Assembly: GCA_000381585.1 (NCBI GenBank)
Contig: KB906734.1
Span: forward strand, 62,001 to 126,000
Direction of reading: 5' to 3'
DNA: 64,000 nt
DNA from: Acidobacteriaceae bacterium KBS 83
Lineage (GTDB): Bacteria > Acidobacteriota > Terriglobia > Terriglobales > Acidobacteriaceae
Position numbers and translations under genes: made by a program. This document shows, one piece after another, positions 55,186-63,843 of this stretch (position 1 is its first letter; every line of letters starts with the position of its first letter). The notes under the pieces were generated by a model. That model did not search any database. It saw nothing but the letters and a program-made list of their open reading frames with translations, and was not told the DNA's origin.

Positions 55186-55621
55186 GATAGCGCTCGATGT
55201 TCTTCATCTGCTCCGCCCAGCCGCCCTCGTTCATGCGGAAGGCCTCCGGCCGCCGTCCCGCCGGAATCTTGTCGAAGCCGGACTCCGTCACCGTCAGCCG
55301 GGTCCCCTCGGCCGTCTTCTCCAGCCGGAACTCCACCAGCGTCTGCGGCTCCTTCGAATAATCCATCTTCGGATCCACCGCAGCGGGATGCCACGTGAAG
55401 GAAAACAACCGCTCCGGCTCCATCGCCTTCACCACTGCCTCCCACTTCAAATGCTCATAGCCGGGATACGCAATATTCCCGCGCGATATCTCGCCCGGCA
55501 CAAAAGGAGCGTCGATCTTCACCCGAAACCACTCGCCAAACTCCCGGTGGTCCGTCAACGCCCGCCACACCCGCGCCACCGGCGCCTTCAGCTCAATCCG
55601 CTGTTCAATACGATCCGTCAT
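55169..55621 (-). CDS. SRPBCC (AHSA1-like) protein
   Basis: 150 residues from ATG at 55,621 (GAGG 8 nt upstream). IELKAPVARVWRALTDHREFGEWF and the C-terminal GGWAEQMKNIERYL are characteristic of the AHSA1/START-like fold, which has a hydrophobic pocket. First gene of the SRPBCC-ArsR operon; such pairs are widespread but their ligand is unknown. Confidence 0.88.
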   Translation of the reverse strand: MTDRIEQRIELKAPVARVWRALTDHREFGEWFRVKIDAPFVPGEISRGNIAYPGYEHLKWEAVVKAMEPERLFSFTWHPAAVDPKMDYSKEPQTLVEFRLEKTAEGTRLTVTESGFDKIPAGRRPEAFRMNEGGWAEQMKNIERYLASKS

Positions 55622-55623
55622 AG

Positions 55624-55639
55624 GCAACCTCTAGGTTGC
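55624..55639 (-). promoter_or_regulatory. ArsR operator 1 (start region)
   Basis: GCAACCTCTAGGTTGC: perfect 7-bp inverted repeat immediately downstream of the -10 box and overlapping the ribosome binding site of the SRPBCC gene. Forms a pair with the repeat at 55,666. Confidence 0.65.
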
Positions 55640-55669
55640 ATATTAGATGACCCAGTCGGCATTATGCAA
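55640..55669 (-). promoter_or_regulatory. Sigma-70-type promoter of the SRPBCC-ArsR operon
   Basis: On the minus strand TTGCAT (55,664-55,669) and TAATAT (55,640-55,645) are 18 bp apart. The transcript would begin near 55,633, giving a leader of about 12 nt. Confidence 0.55.
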
Positions 55670-55681
55670 CTCAAAGGTTGC
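55666..55681 (-). promoter_or_regulatory. ArsR operator 2 (-35 region)
   Basis: GCAACTCAAAGGTTGC has 5-bp arms GCAAC/GTTGC and agrees with operator 1 at 12 of 16 bases, 42 bp away (four helical turns). It overlaps the -35 box. Confidence 0.6.
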
Positions 55682-55728
55682 CCTTCTTTGCCGGTCGCTG
55701 ATGGGCTGGTCTCTGCAGGCTTTTCTAT

Positions 55729-55971
55729 CTATAAGGGTGGCTTCCCCGGTCCCTCCGTGCCCGGCTTCAAGGGGTCTCTATCGTTGTCGCCGTGCTGCTG
55801 ATTTGAGGGCAGGTCTCTCTCGGTACCCCCCGGCAGCACTACAGTTGGGTCGTCACCTGCGCCGGTCCACGGCACATTCCCGGGCGGCGTGGTATTCGGC
55901 TGTTTGAATACCTCATCCAAAGTCTTCCCCATCGCTCGGACTTGCGTCGGATCGCTCACATCGAATGCCAT
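55729..55971 (-). CDS. Small hypothetical protein (80 aa)
   Basis: 80 residues: a short helical N-terminus (VSDPTQVRAMGKTLDEVF) and a Pro/Gly-rich, probably disordered tail. GGAGG 5 nt before the ATG lies inside the end of the upstream gene, whose stop is 1 bp away, so the two are coupled. No family recognised. Confidence 0.6.
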   Translation of the reverse strand: MAFDVSDPTQVRAMGKTLDEVFKQPNTTPPGNVPWTGAGDDPTVVLPGGTERDLPSNQQHGDNDRDPLKPGTEGPGKPPL

Positions 55972-55972
55972 C

Positions 55973-56563
55973 TCAACCTCCCTGCATGAGCCCCTTTAGT
56001 AATCCAATGAATCCCTTTGGCGCGGGCGGAGGTTGGATCCCTGCGATCGAGGCAGGACTTTGCAGCACGACATTAGGCGAAGGTAATATGCCCTTCGCGC
56101 GCCACGAGATCTCGTCCTCCGGCTGCGACTCCTTCGACATCACCTTCAAGTCCATCTGCAGTGCCACATATGTCTCCGGCGCGGGCAGCGGCAAAACAAC
56201 GGAGTCAGCAACCGACTCCCCTGATTCGATCCATTCGTGGCTACGAAAAACCTCGAACCGCCGCAGCTTGTCGCGCCCGGTTGACTTCAGTAAATGCACC
56301 TCGGCCCACGTTTCAGGCTCGTTCAGGTCGACTTTAGAGAGACCGACATTTTTTAGTGTGCAGGCGATGACTAAATATGACTCGTTATCGGCGCAAAATA
56401 TTTGTCCACTTATCCCGAGTTCCAGACGCACCTTGTAAGTGCGCCGCCGCCGGAAGTGCCATAGTGTCCATAAACCGCCGATTGCTACTGCAATCGCCTT
56501 CACACCCTTGTCCACGACATCCAGCCAGAAGCTGCCATGCGGATATGGGCTATCGACAAACAT
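55973..56563 (-). CDS. Membrane-anchored hypothetical protein
   Basis: 196 residues. One N-terminal membrane segment (VKAIAVAIGGLWTLWHF), a basic cluster (RRRR), then an immunoglobulin-like beta region with ESYLVIACTLKNVGLSKV. Function unknown. In an operon with the 80-residue gene. Confidence 0.6.
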   Translation of the reverse strand: MFVDSPYPHGSFWLDVVDKGVKAIAVAIGGLWTLWHFRRRRTYKVRLELGISGQIFCADNESYLVIACTLKNVGLSKVDLNEPETWAEVHLLKSTGRDKLRRFEVFRSHEWIESGESVADSVVLPLPAPETYVALQMDLKVMSKESQPEDEISWRAKGILPSPNVVLQSPASIAGIQPPPAPKGFIGLLKGLMQGG

Positions 56564-56690
56564 GCGCCTTCCTCACGCACGCATGCTGGCATATCCCGCA
56601 TGCCGCACACAACAAAATCCCAACATCTCAATCGATTGCTGTTCTATTGGCAATCCGAAAGGGAAGAGCCGCACGGGTACCGATGGCTGG

Positions 56691-57026
56691 CTACACGGAA
56701 CTCCGCGTCCGCCAAGCCAGCCCACACCATAGCGTGATCCCCGCAAGCTGTGCCAGCGCCGTCCACTCCGCCAGCCACCACGCCGCACCGCCCTTCGACG
56801 CGATCGCCCCCACCAGCAACAGGCAGCACAGCAGGGCCGCGCCGGCCAGCATCGCATTGCGTCCGTAGTGCGTCCGGTGCACTTGGAGCCCCGCGGGCAC
56901 ACGCGCAACTTTCCGCTCCGGCAACTGCGCCATCACACGGGCCGCAAAATCCGCCGGCACCGTCACCGCGGGAGCCTGCTCCAGCGCACCGGTAATGCGA
57001 TCATCTTGATTCCACCCTGACGTCAT
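56691..57026 (-). CDS. Small membrane protein coupled to the ECF sigma gene
   Basis: 111 residues with one or two membrane helices in the second half (AMLAGAALLCCLLLVGAIAS, LAQLAGITLWCGLAW). It overlaps the sigma factor gene by ATGA. Position and topology suggest an anti-sigma or signalling partner, but no zinc-binding anti-sigma motif is seen, so that role is inferred. Confidence 0.7.
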   Translation of the reverse strand: MTSGWNQDDRITGALEQAPAVTVPADFAARVMAQLPERKVARVPAGLQVHRTHYGRNAMLAGAALLCCLLLVGAIASKGGAAWWLAEWTALAQLAGITLWCGLAWRTRSSV

Positions 57027-57712
57027 AGCGCAGCCCCCCTTCGCCCCGTCCCCGTGTCTCCCGTCCCTGTGTGTCCAGTTCCCATCTGTCCGGTGTCCGT
57101 TCCGATCAGTTCGCGCAGCCGTGCGCGCCCGCGATGCAGGTGCGTCCGCACCGTGCCGATAGGCATTCCCAGCACCGCCGCAATCTCCTCATACGTGCGC
57201 TCTTCCTGATGGTAGAGCACCAGCACTGTCCGCTGGATCGCGCTCAACTCTCCTAGCGCCCGCTCCACCCCGGCGGCAAATTCTTTCTCCAGCAGCAGTT
57301 CTTCCGCATTGCGCGATGGATGCCGCAGCCGGTCACCCCAATCCTCCGCCTCATCTGCCAACGATGTAAGCGGCCGCTCCTCGCGATGCCGACGCTGTAT
57401 CTCATCCTGGGCCACGTTCACGACGATGCGATACAGATAGGTCGACACCAGCGCCTCGCCGCGAAACGCCGGCAGCGCGCGATAAAGCCGCAGAAAACAA
57501 TCCTGAGCCAGGTCATCCAGTCCCTCTCGCGTCCCCAGCAGACGCAGCAGCGTGCGGAAGACCATCGGCGCGTGCTCCTCCACCAGCGCCCGAAAGCGAG
57601 TATCGTCAGCTACCGGCGCGGCCGTAGAGTCAGGCTCTTGCACGTAAGTGAGCACCTGGGAAAGCACGCGAAGGAGTAAGACCGGCCGGCGCCCGGAAAG
57701 TTTCAGCTCCAA
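57023..57712 (-). CDS. ECF-type RNA polymerase sigma factor
   Basis: 229 residues from TTG; a later GTG near 57,655 is possible. Region 2 (ALVEEHAPMVFRTLLRLLG, DLAQDCFLRLYRALPAF) and region 4 (LSAIQRTVLVLYHQEERTYEEIAAVLGMPIGTVRTHLHRGR) are complete. The last 20 residues are a low-complexity tail (GTDTGQMGTGHTGTGDTG) encoded by short imperfect DNA repeats. Directs transcription of a stress or envelope regulon, not identified here. Confidence 0.92.
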   Translation of the reverse strand: MELKLSGRRPVLLLRVLSQVLTYVQEPDSTAAPVADDTRFRALVEEHAPMVFRTLLRLLGTREGLDDLAQDCFLRLYRALPAFRGEALVSTYLYRIVVNVAQDEIQRRHREERPLTSLADEAEDWGDRLRHPSRNAEELLLEKEFAAGVERALGELSAIQRTVLVLYHQEERTYEEIAAVLGMPIGTVRTHLHRGRARLRELIGTDTGQMGTGHTGTGDTGTGRRGAAL

Positions 57713-57821
57713 AATTTATTTCGCCGGTGAAACTCCGCCACGCCGCGCCAGTCTAACGCCGCCAGTAAGAGCAATTCCCGGCAAAATGCCGAAAACATGA
57801 GCTGCTCCAGGAGAGTTCCCT

Positions 57822-58271
57822 ATGCATGAGATCTTTATGTCACCCTTCACCGTCGCCGTCGCCGGCTGCCTCATGATCCTCGGACTCGGGGTCTTCGGTA
57901 TCTACTCGGAGATGGATCAGCGCCGCGTCCGCTCACAGGAACGCATGACCCTTCTCGCACGCGGCATGTCCGTTGCGGACATCGAGCGGCTCCAGCATCA
58001 GGTCCAGAACGAAGACGCCTCTGACCCGGTCCGCAGCATGAACAACATCCGCCGCACCGCCATGATCCTCTTCGGTTGCGGCGCCGGCATCATCGCCTTC
58101 GGCCTGCTGCTCGCCGCCATCCTCCAGATGCGCGTGCTGCTCGTCGTGCCCGCCGCCGGTCTCATCCCCTGCGCCATCGGCCTCGGTTTCTGGGTCGATT
58201 ACAAAATGCAGGCGCGCGATCTCGCGCGCTTCGGCCTCGAGGTCGATACCCAGAATTCCGCCCGTAAGTAA
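57822..58271 (+). CDS. Membrane protein, unknown function
   Basis: 149 residues, AGGAGAG 7 nt before the ATG. One N-terminal helix, a charged middle (SVADIERLQHQ), then two close helices (ILFGCGAGIIAFGLLLAAIL, VLLVVPAAGLIPCAIGLGF). Layout is like acidobacterial 'DUF6249'-type small membrane proteins; this assignment is tentative. Divergent from the sigma factor, which may control it. Confidence 0.65.
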   Translation: MHEIFMSPFTVAVAGCLMILGLGVFGIYSEMDQRRVRSQERMTLLARGMSVADIERLQHQVQNEDASDPVRSMNNIRRTAMILFGCGAGIIAFGLLLAAILQMRVLLVVPAAGLIPCAIGLGFWVDYKMQARDLARFGLEVDTQNSARK

Positions 58272-58495
58272 CACCGCGGAGTTTACTTTCTGGTCTCAAA
58301 CCGGCCATTTCGTCAGCATGCCAACCTTCGCAGGCGCCGCCCTTCGGTGTAATCTCATTTGCGAATGCGACCGGCCGGGATACAACACCTCCATCCTTCC
58401 CATCGTCACATAGCGTACAACCGTCGATCCGGCATCCAATCGGATAGCTGTTGCCACGGGTGCGCGCCCTCCCCCATGCAATGGCGGGGAGGTGT

Positions 58496-60187
58496 ATGAC
58501 CCCAATGAAGGACGCCTCCACCCAGCCTGGTCGAACACCCGATCTCCGCAACCTTGAGCTTCTGATGCGGACGGGCCTGCTTGATACGCAGGGCCACGAC
58601 CTCCAATCCGTCGTGCAGGCCGCGACCGATGCAGGCCTTCAGCTCTCCCGCGCTCAATTCGGCGCCTTCTTTTACAACGTCATCAATGCCCAGGGCGACA
58701 ACCATCTCCTCTACGCCTTCTCCGGCATGTCGCGCGAAAAATTCGCCGCCTTCCCCATGCCACGGGATACCGCGGACTTCGGCCACGCCTTCGGGGGCCA
58801 GGCCACCGTGCGTTCCGGCGACATCACTCAAGATCCCCACTACGGCAAGGGTGTTCCATTGTTCGGCATGCCCCCGGGGCAGCTTCCCGTCCGCAGCTAT
58901 CTCGCCGTTCCCGTCAAGAGCCAATCCGGTGAAGTGTTCGGCAGCCTCTTCTACGGACACGAGCAGACGGACGTCTTTGGTCTGGAGTCGGAAACTCTCG
59001 TCGCCGCCATAGCCGGGCAGGCCGCTGTCGCCATCGAGAACGCACGCCTTCGCGAACAGCTCACGCAAAAAATCGGCCATCTGGATCGGGCCGAGTCGCG
59101 TTACAAAAACTCCTCCAAGCGCCTGAGTGAATTCGCCGCTATCATCGAATCCTCCGACGACGCCATCATTAGCAAGGACCTCACCGGCAGGATCACCAGT
59201 TGGAATCCCGCCGCTACCCGCATCCTTGGATACACCAGTGAGGAGATGATCGGCGCCCCCATCCTCACTATCATCCCGGACGAGCTGCAGGCCGACGAGG
59301 CCATCATCCTCGCCAGGATTCGCGCCGGCCAACGCGTCGATCACTTCGAAACCATTCGTCTTTGCAAGGATGGCCGCCGCCTCGACGTCTCCCTCAGCAT
59401 CTCGCCCGTTTGCGACCACTCCGGCCAGATCGTCGGGGCCGCCAAGATCCTTCGCGACATCTCCGCGCGCAAGGCCCTCGAGCTCTCTCTTCTCCAGGCA
59501 GAGAAAATTGCCGCCACCGGCAGAGTCGCGGCCACCATCGCGCACGAGATCAACAACCCTCTCGAGGCCGTCGTGAATCTACTCTATCTCGCGCGCCAGC
59601 AGGCAACGGATCCCACACAGGCCGAATACCTTGTCGCCGCCGAAAGCGAAGTCGCCCGCGTCTCCCACATCGCGAAGCAGACTCTCGGGTACTATCGCGA
59701 CCCAACCTCGATCATCAGCACCTCGCTCTCCGACGTCGCCGCCGAGGTCATTCGCATCTATGAACCACGATTGAAGGCCGCTGGCATCCGCATCGAACGC
59801 CGCCTCGACCCGTCGCCGGATATTGCTCTGCGCAAAGGCGAGATCATGCAGGTGCTCTCGAACCTGATCACCAACGCCATCTACGCCATGCCTTCCGGCG
59901 GCACGCTCTCCGTTGCCGTCCAGAGCGCGCCTGACGGCGTTGTCGTTTCCGTCCAGGACACAGGTGTCGGTATCGCAGCCGAGCAGTTGCCCCGCATCTT
60001 CGACGCCTTCTACACCACGCGCACCAGCGTCGGCACCGGCATCGGTCTCTTCGTGGCGAAACAGTTCGTTGAAGGTCATGGCGGCAGGATCGAAGTCGAA
60101 AGCCGTACCAGCGCGAACGGCACAAAGTCCCACGGTACAAAGATGTCTATCTTCCTTCCCCTCCAAAGCCAGTACGCCGCCGCCTGA
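58496..60187 (+). CDS. GAF-PAS sensor histidine kinase
   Basis: 563 residues from ATG at 58,496 (GGGGAGG upstream). A GAF domain (about 30-185), a PAS domain (about 215-325, IIESSDDAIISKDLTGRIT), HisKA with H350 in IAHEINNP and a HATPase (NLITNAIYAMPSGG, DTGVGIAAEQLPRIFDAFYTTR, GTGIGLFV). No membrane segment, so it senses a cytoplasmic signal. No response regulator is adjacent: the kinase is an orphan. Confidence 0.92.
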   Translation: MTPMKDASTQPGRTPDLRNLELLMRTGLLDTQGHDLQSVVQAATDAGLQLSRAQFGAFFYNVINAQGDNHLLYAFSGMSREKFAAFPMPRDTADFGHAFGGQATVRSGDITQDPHYGKGVPLFGMPPGQLPVRSYLAVPVKSQSGEVFGSLFYGHEQTDVFGLESETLVAAIAGQAAVAIENARLREQLTQKIGHLDRAESRYKNSSKRLSEFAAIIESSDDAIISKDLTGRITSWNPAATRILGYTSEEMIGAPILTIIPDELQADEAIILARIRAGQRVDHFETIRLCKDGRRLDVSLSISPVCDHSGQIVGAAKILRDISARKALELSLLQAEKIAATGRVAATIAHEINNPLEAVVNLLYLARQQATDPTQAEYLVAAESEVARVSHIAKQTLGYYRDPTSIISTSLSDVAAEVIRIYEPRLKAAGIRIERRLDPSPDIALRKGEIMQVLSNLITNAIYAMPSGGTLSVAVQSAPDGVVVSVQDTGVGIAAEQLPRIFDAFYTTRTSVGTGIGLFVAKQFVEGHGGRIEVESRTSANGTKSHGTKMSIFLPLQSQYAAA

Positions 60188-60271
60188 CGTGACGAAAATG
60201 CCAGCCAATACAAACCTGCTTTAGCATGAAGGGCGAACTCGCTCTATCCATCTCAAGCAAAGGAAACTGAT

Positions 60272-60625
60272 ATGGCAAATCCGTTCGTCCACCTCGAACT
60301 CAACACTCCCGATCTCGCCAAAGCCAAGGCCTTTTACAGCGCGCTCTTCGGGTGGCAATTCCAGGACATGGACATGGGTCCCATGGGCGTCTACAGCACC
60401 TTCAAACCTGACGAAGGCCCGGGCGGCGGCATGATGACCATGCCCATGGGAAATCCAGGCTGGCTCTCCTACGTCGGTGTCAAGGACATCAACCAATCCA
60501 CCGATCAGGCGCGCTCGCTTGGCGCATCCATCATTCTGGGTCCGCAGGAAATCCCCGATATCGGCTGGTTCACCATCTTCAAAGACCCCACCGGCTGCAC
60601 CATCGCCATCTTCCAACCCAAATAA
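60272..60625 (+). CDS. VOC-family (glyoxalase-like) protein
   Basis: 117 residues forming a beta-alpha-beta-beta-beta VOC half-barrel pair: FVHLELNTPDLAKAKAFYSALFGWQF at the N-terminus and FKDPTGCTIAIFQ at the C-terminus. AAGGAA precedes the ATG. Substrate unknown. Confidence 0.88.
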   Translation: MANPFVHLELNTPDLAKAKAFYSALFGWQFQDMDMGPMGVYSTFKPDEGPGGGMMTMPMGNPGWLSYVGVKDINQSTDQARSLGASIILGPQEIPDIGWFTIFKDPTGCTIAIFQPK

Positions 60626-60814
60626 TCAACAGTACGGGCCGGCGAAAATATCAAACCGCTCGCCGGTCGGCGCACCCCCAGCTTTCGGCTGCGGTTATTC
60701 GCCCCGGAACGCCGTTTGGGACTCTCCGGAGTTTTGGACTTTCCGGACTGACAGTGCATTTAGGTCGCTCACCAATCGAAGCCTGGCCTGTAGTTCTGGT
60801 CGATTATTCGTTGA

Positions 60815-61747
60815 TCACTCTACGGGCCACCAGCTCTTGTCTGGGTTGAATTCCGACATTTCGGCAGCAAGCTTCCCCGTGTCCTGACCCAGGTCCTTCT
60901 CGTAAACAATTCCGTCCTGGTTGACGACAAAGGTCATGACTCCGGAGTTGCGATACTCTGCCGGAAAAGCGACGAAGGCAAAGCCCCGCGTCAACTGGCC
61001 GTTGGTGACGTAATCCTTTGCGCCGCCCTTTGCCGCTGGCCCTTGCTTGGTGAGCATGCGGTAGTAGTAGCCGTGGAAGGGCGTTTGCTGCCCCTGCTTT
61101 CCGGTATAGCCTTCACTCGCAGCATTCACGATCAGAGGACCGATCGGACTCGGCGGTTCGGTTTCGCTGGTCTTCCAGTAAAGCCCGTCCTGTTTGCCGT
61201 CAGCGCTCAGGAACCTCATCGCATAGTGCTTCGTGCTGGCGCCGCCACGCGGCTCCGAAGCATACTCTTGCTGCGCCTCTACCAGGGTATGGAGAATATC
61301 GATGGCATCATTCTCGTTCGTGCCTATGCGTCGATAGAGGATTTCTTTCTTCCCGCTCACTGTGTCGAAGTACCACGCTCCGGCGTTGTTCTTGACCAAA
61401 GGAATAGGCATTGGCCAGTTCTCAGCGCCTACGTAGAGGGTGGCAGTGCCGTCAGGTTCGATAACGACTCGGTGCATCTGGTCGTAACGGCGGATGAAGT
61501 TCGTGACGAGGGCTCTGTCAGCCACGTCGTCGCCGGTATGGAGTACTGTGCCCGCAGAAGGGCCCAGGATTTCAGTCAGCCCTTGCATGTCATTCGATTT
61601 CACATCGTCGTAGACCGCTAACACTGCCTCGCCAGGAGAAGCGAAAGTCTTCTGGCTCCCTTGCTGCGGGAAAGCGGCTGGCGAGACTGCCAGGATCGAA
61701 AGAAGACAAGTGCCCGCAGTGAAGAAGGAAGCCGCATACCGTCGCAA
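60815..61747 (-). CDS. DUF2950 secreted protein
   Basis: 310 residues. I start at TTG 61,747, because GAGG lies 9 nt upstream and the result is a textbook signal peptide (MRRYAASFFTAGTCLLSILA); the longer frame begins at GTG 61,810. ASPGEAVLAVYDDVKSNDMQGL, DTVSGKKEILYRRIGTNEN and GGAKDYVTNGQLTRGFAFVAFPAEYRNSG are DUF2950 features. Usually found beside a DUF3300 gene, as here; both may form a surface complex of unknown role. Confidence 0.85.
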   Translation of the reverse strand: MRRYAASFFTAGTCLLSILAVSPAAFPQQGSQKTFASPGEAVLAVYDDVKSNDMQGLTEILGPSAGTVLHTGDDVADRALVTNFIRRYDQMHRVVIEPDGTATLYVGAENWPMPIPLVKNNAGAWYFDTVSGKKEILYRRIGTNENDAIDILHTLVEAQQEYASEPRGGASTKHYAMRFLSADGKQDGLYWKTSETEPPSPIGPLIVNAASEGYTGKQGQQTPFHGYYYRMLTKQGPAAKGGAKDYVTNGQLTRGFAFVAFPAEYRNSGVMTFVVNQDGIVYEKDLGQDTGKLAAEMSEFNPDKSWWPVE

Positions 61748-61828
61748 TATTGATTTCCTCAAGGTCGACTTTGGGTTTGAGTGTCCTATCGCTAAGTTCA
61801 CAAGCTCCACCTCGACGAATGTGCTTTG

Positions 61829-63313
61829 CTAACGTCGGCGACCACCAGCTGCGGCATGTTGACCGCCCGCAGCAGAACGGCTGCCACCCCCCGCCGCGCG
61901 ACCCGCGCCGCCTTGAAGGCTTTGCTGGCCGCGCGCACTGTTGACACGCGCGTTTCCGCCCGGCTCGTAGTTGCTTAAGGCGCTATTGCTAGTACCACGG
62001 TTCGCTGCTTGTTGGCCGTACCCGCGCTCCGGTTGCCTTTGGATCGGTTGCTGGGTCGCCCCTGCTCGATTCTGCTGGTTGAAATTGGGCTGTGTGCCGG
62101 CCCGCTGATTCGGATTGACCGCACCGGGCCGGGATTGGCCTGCGTTCGAACCTGCCCGATTCTGCTGATTGAGGTTGGGCTGCGTGCCGCCGCGCTGTTG
62201 CACTAGGTTTTCCGCATTTTGGTTCCGGTATTGTGTCTGATTGCGATTCTGATTGAAGTTCGGTTCTTTGTAATTACCGTTGAAGTTATTCGCCCGATTG
62301 TTCGGGTTCACGTTATTGCGGTTGACGTTGTTAGCGTTGTAATTGTTGCGATTGATATTGTTGGTGTTGATGTTGTTGGCGTTGTAATTGTTGCGATTGA
62401 CGTTGTTGTAGTTCGCGTTCTTGTAATAGTTGTTGCGGTTGACGAACGTGTTCGAATTGGAGACGTAGACGTTCCGGTTGTAAGTAACCGAGGAATTGTT
62501 CCAGCCGCATCCCCAGGAATTCCAGCCCCAGCCGCAGCAACCCCCGCTGTTCATGGCCGCCCCGACGGCGATGCCGACGCTAAAAGAGAGCAAGCTTGCC
62601 GCAGCCATCTCACCGCCGGAGTATCCCGGATACGCTGCCACCGGGGCACCGTAAACAGCCGTCGGGTTATAAGTCGGTACGTAAACCACCTCCGGTTGCG
62701 CCGGCTGAATCACGATGGTTTGCGGAGGCGGCTGGACCACCGTCGTTTGCGGCTGGCCGGAGGATGACTGAGCCGCTGGAGCCGTACCGGGTGACTGGTT
62801 CTCCACAGAGACGTTTTGTTGCGGATTACTTTTGAGATTTCCGGCCTGCTGGGCGCGTTGGCGCATGACCTGTACCGCGTTCATGACGCTCTGAGGAATA
62901 TTGAAGTATGCGTCACCAAGTGCTGACGTCCAGGAGAGGTTTGTGGCCATCTGCCCCAACACATCCGAAAACTGCGTAAGCCCCTTCACGCTCACATCCC
63001 AGGGCTGCTGGTTCACCGCCTCCATCAGTTGCTGGCCCTTGAGTGCGGAATTCTGCTGTAGCCACTGGTACGCCGCCGTGACCTGGTCGGGAAAAGTGGA
63101 CGCCCCTAGGACTTGCGCCAGCAGGTTATCGGGGAAAAGAGCAATTGGCGCTACCAGTTGGTAGAGTTGGTCCGCTGTGGGCGTGGCATCGGTTGTCGCT
63201 GGGGCTGCTGGCGGCGGGGCTATGGCTGTCTCTGATTTCTTCTTGCAGCCATCCAGCGGAACGATCAGCAGGACACTGAGCAGAATGGAGAGCGATTCTT
63301 TGCAGATCCGCAT
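61829..63313 (-). CDS. DUF3300 lipoprotein with Asn-rich repeats
   Basis: 494 residues: a lipoprotein signal (Cys 23 in PLDGCKKK), the DUF3300 domain (about 48-165, LVAPIALFPDNLLAQVLGASTFPDQV), a Gln/Pro linker, and YVPTYNPTAVYG. From about 290 on it is low-complexity: Asn-rich repeats, then Gln/Arg/Gly-rich. Immediately upstream of DUF2950 on the same strand. Confidence 0.88.
   Translation of the reverse strand: MRICKESLSILLSVLLIVPLDGCKKKSETAIAPPPAAPATTDATPTADQLYQLVAPIALFPDNLLAQVLGASTFPDQVTAAYQWLQQNSALKGQQLMEAVNQQPWDVSVKGLTQFSDVLGQMATNLSWTSALGDAYFNIPQSVMNAVQVMRQRAQQAGNLKSNPQQNVSVENQSPGTAPAAQSSSGQPQTTVVQPPPQTIVIQPAQPEVVYVPTYNPTAVYGAPVAAYPGYSGGEMAAASLLSFSVGIAVGAAMNSGGCCGWGWNSWGCGWNNSSVTYNRNVYVSNSNTFVNRNNYYKNANYNNVNRNNYNANNINTNNINRNNYNANNVNRNNVNPNNRANNFNGNYKEPNFNQNRNQTQYRNQNAENLVQQRGGTQPNLNQQNRAGSNAGQSRPGAVNPNQRAGTQPNFNQQNRAGATQQPIQRQPERGYGQQAANRGTSNSALSNYEPGGNARVNSARGQQSLQGGAGRAAGGGSRSAAGGQHAAAGGRRR
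62290..62440 (-). repeat. Asn-codon repeat tract inside the DUF3300 gene
   Basis: The coding repeat (NRNNYNANNI, NTNNI) has a 45-bp (15-codon) period; for instance identical 22-bp blocks start at 62,334 and 62,379. Confidence 0.75.
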
Positions 63314-63465
63314 GGCAACCCCGCTGCTGTACTAGGAAAATTGAACGAACGCCGAGCGTCCTGACGAGACGAACAACGCGTCCATAGTAGGCAGCCGCAC
63401 AGTGCTTGCAAACTGTCAGATTTGACAGCTTTCCTTTACTCGCGTCCCATAAAAAGGCCCGTCTT

Positions 63466-63843
63466 ATGACGGACCCAGAATGTGGCGGCAAACCCGCGAT
63501 AACACGAATGCCGATACGAATCCGGAAAAGACTGATCGGTGACGCGCTCATGTTGTTCCTCGCAGCGGCCCTCCTCCTATGGCTTGCTGACTGGGCAATA
63601 TGGCGCGTGAGAGTCTGGCGCGGCGGCGGTTACGATACCGTCCAGGTGACCCAGCTCCTGCTGACCCCGCTAAAAAATCACAGAGTGAAAGCCGACGAGC
63701 AGAGCACCACCGCCCAATCCTGCGCACGCGCACTCTTCCCCCACGGCGGCAACGACCCATGCTGGTGGTTGCGCCGCCACGCCACCCAATGGCAGTCGGC
63801 ATCCGTGATAACTCCATCATTCGAGCCACACATCGAGCCGTAA
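63466..63843 (+). CDS. Small membrane protein, unknown function
   Basis: 125 residues from ATG at 63,466 (AAGG 8 nt upstream). One membrane helix (DALMLFLAAALLLWLADWAI) followed by YDTVQVTQLLLTPLKNHRVK and a Cys pair (QSCARALF, DPCWWLRRH), a pattern I associate with small acidobacterial membrane proteins without assigned function. The start codon sits in the loop of a predicted hairpin (63,456-63,475). Confidence 0.55.
   Translation: MTDPECGGKPAITRMPIRIRKRLIGDALMLFLAAALLLWLADWAIWRVRVWRGGGYDTVQVTQLLLTPLKNHRVKADEQSTTAQSCARALFPHGGNDPCWWLRRHATQWQSASVITPSFEPHIEP

Noticed and set aside
62290-62440. CRISPR-like array
   Set aside because: The repeats are in frame, code for Asn-rich protein and lack unique spacers.
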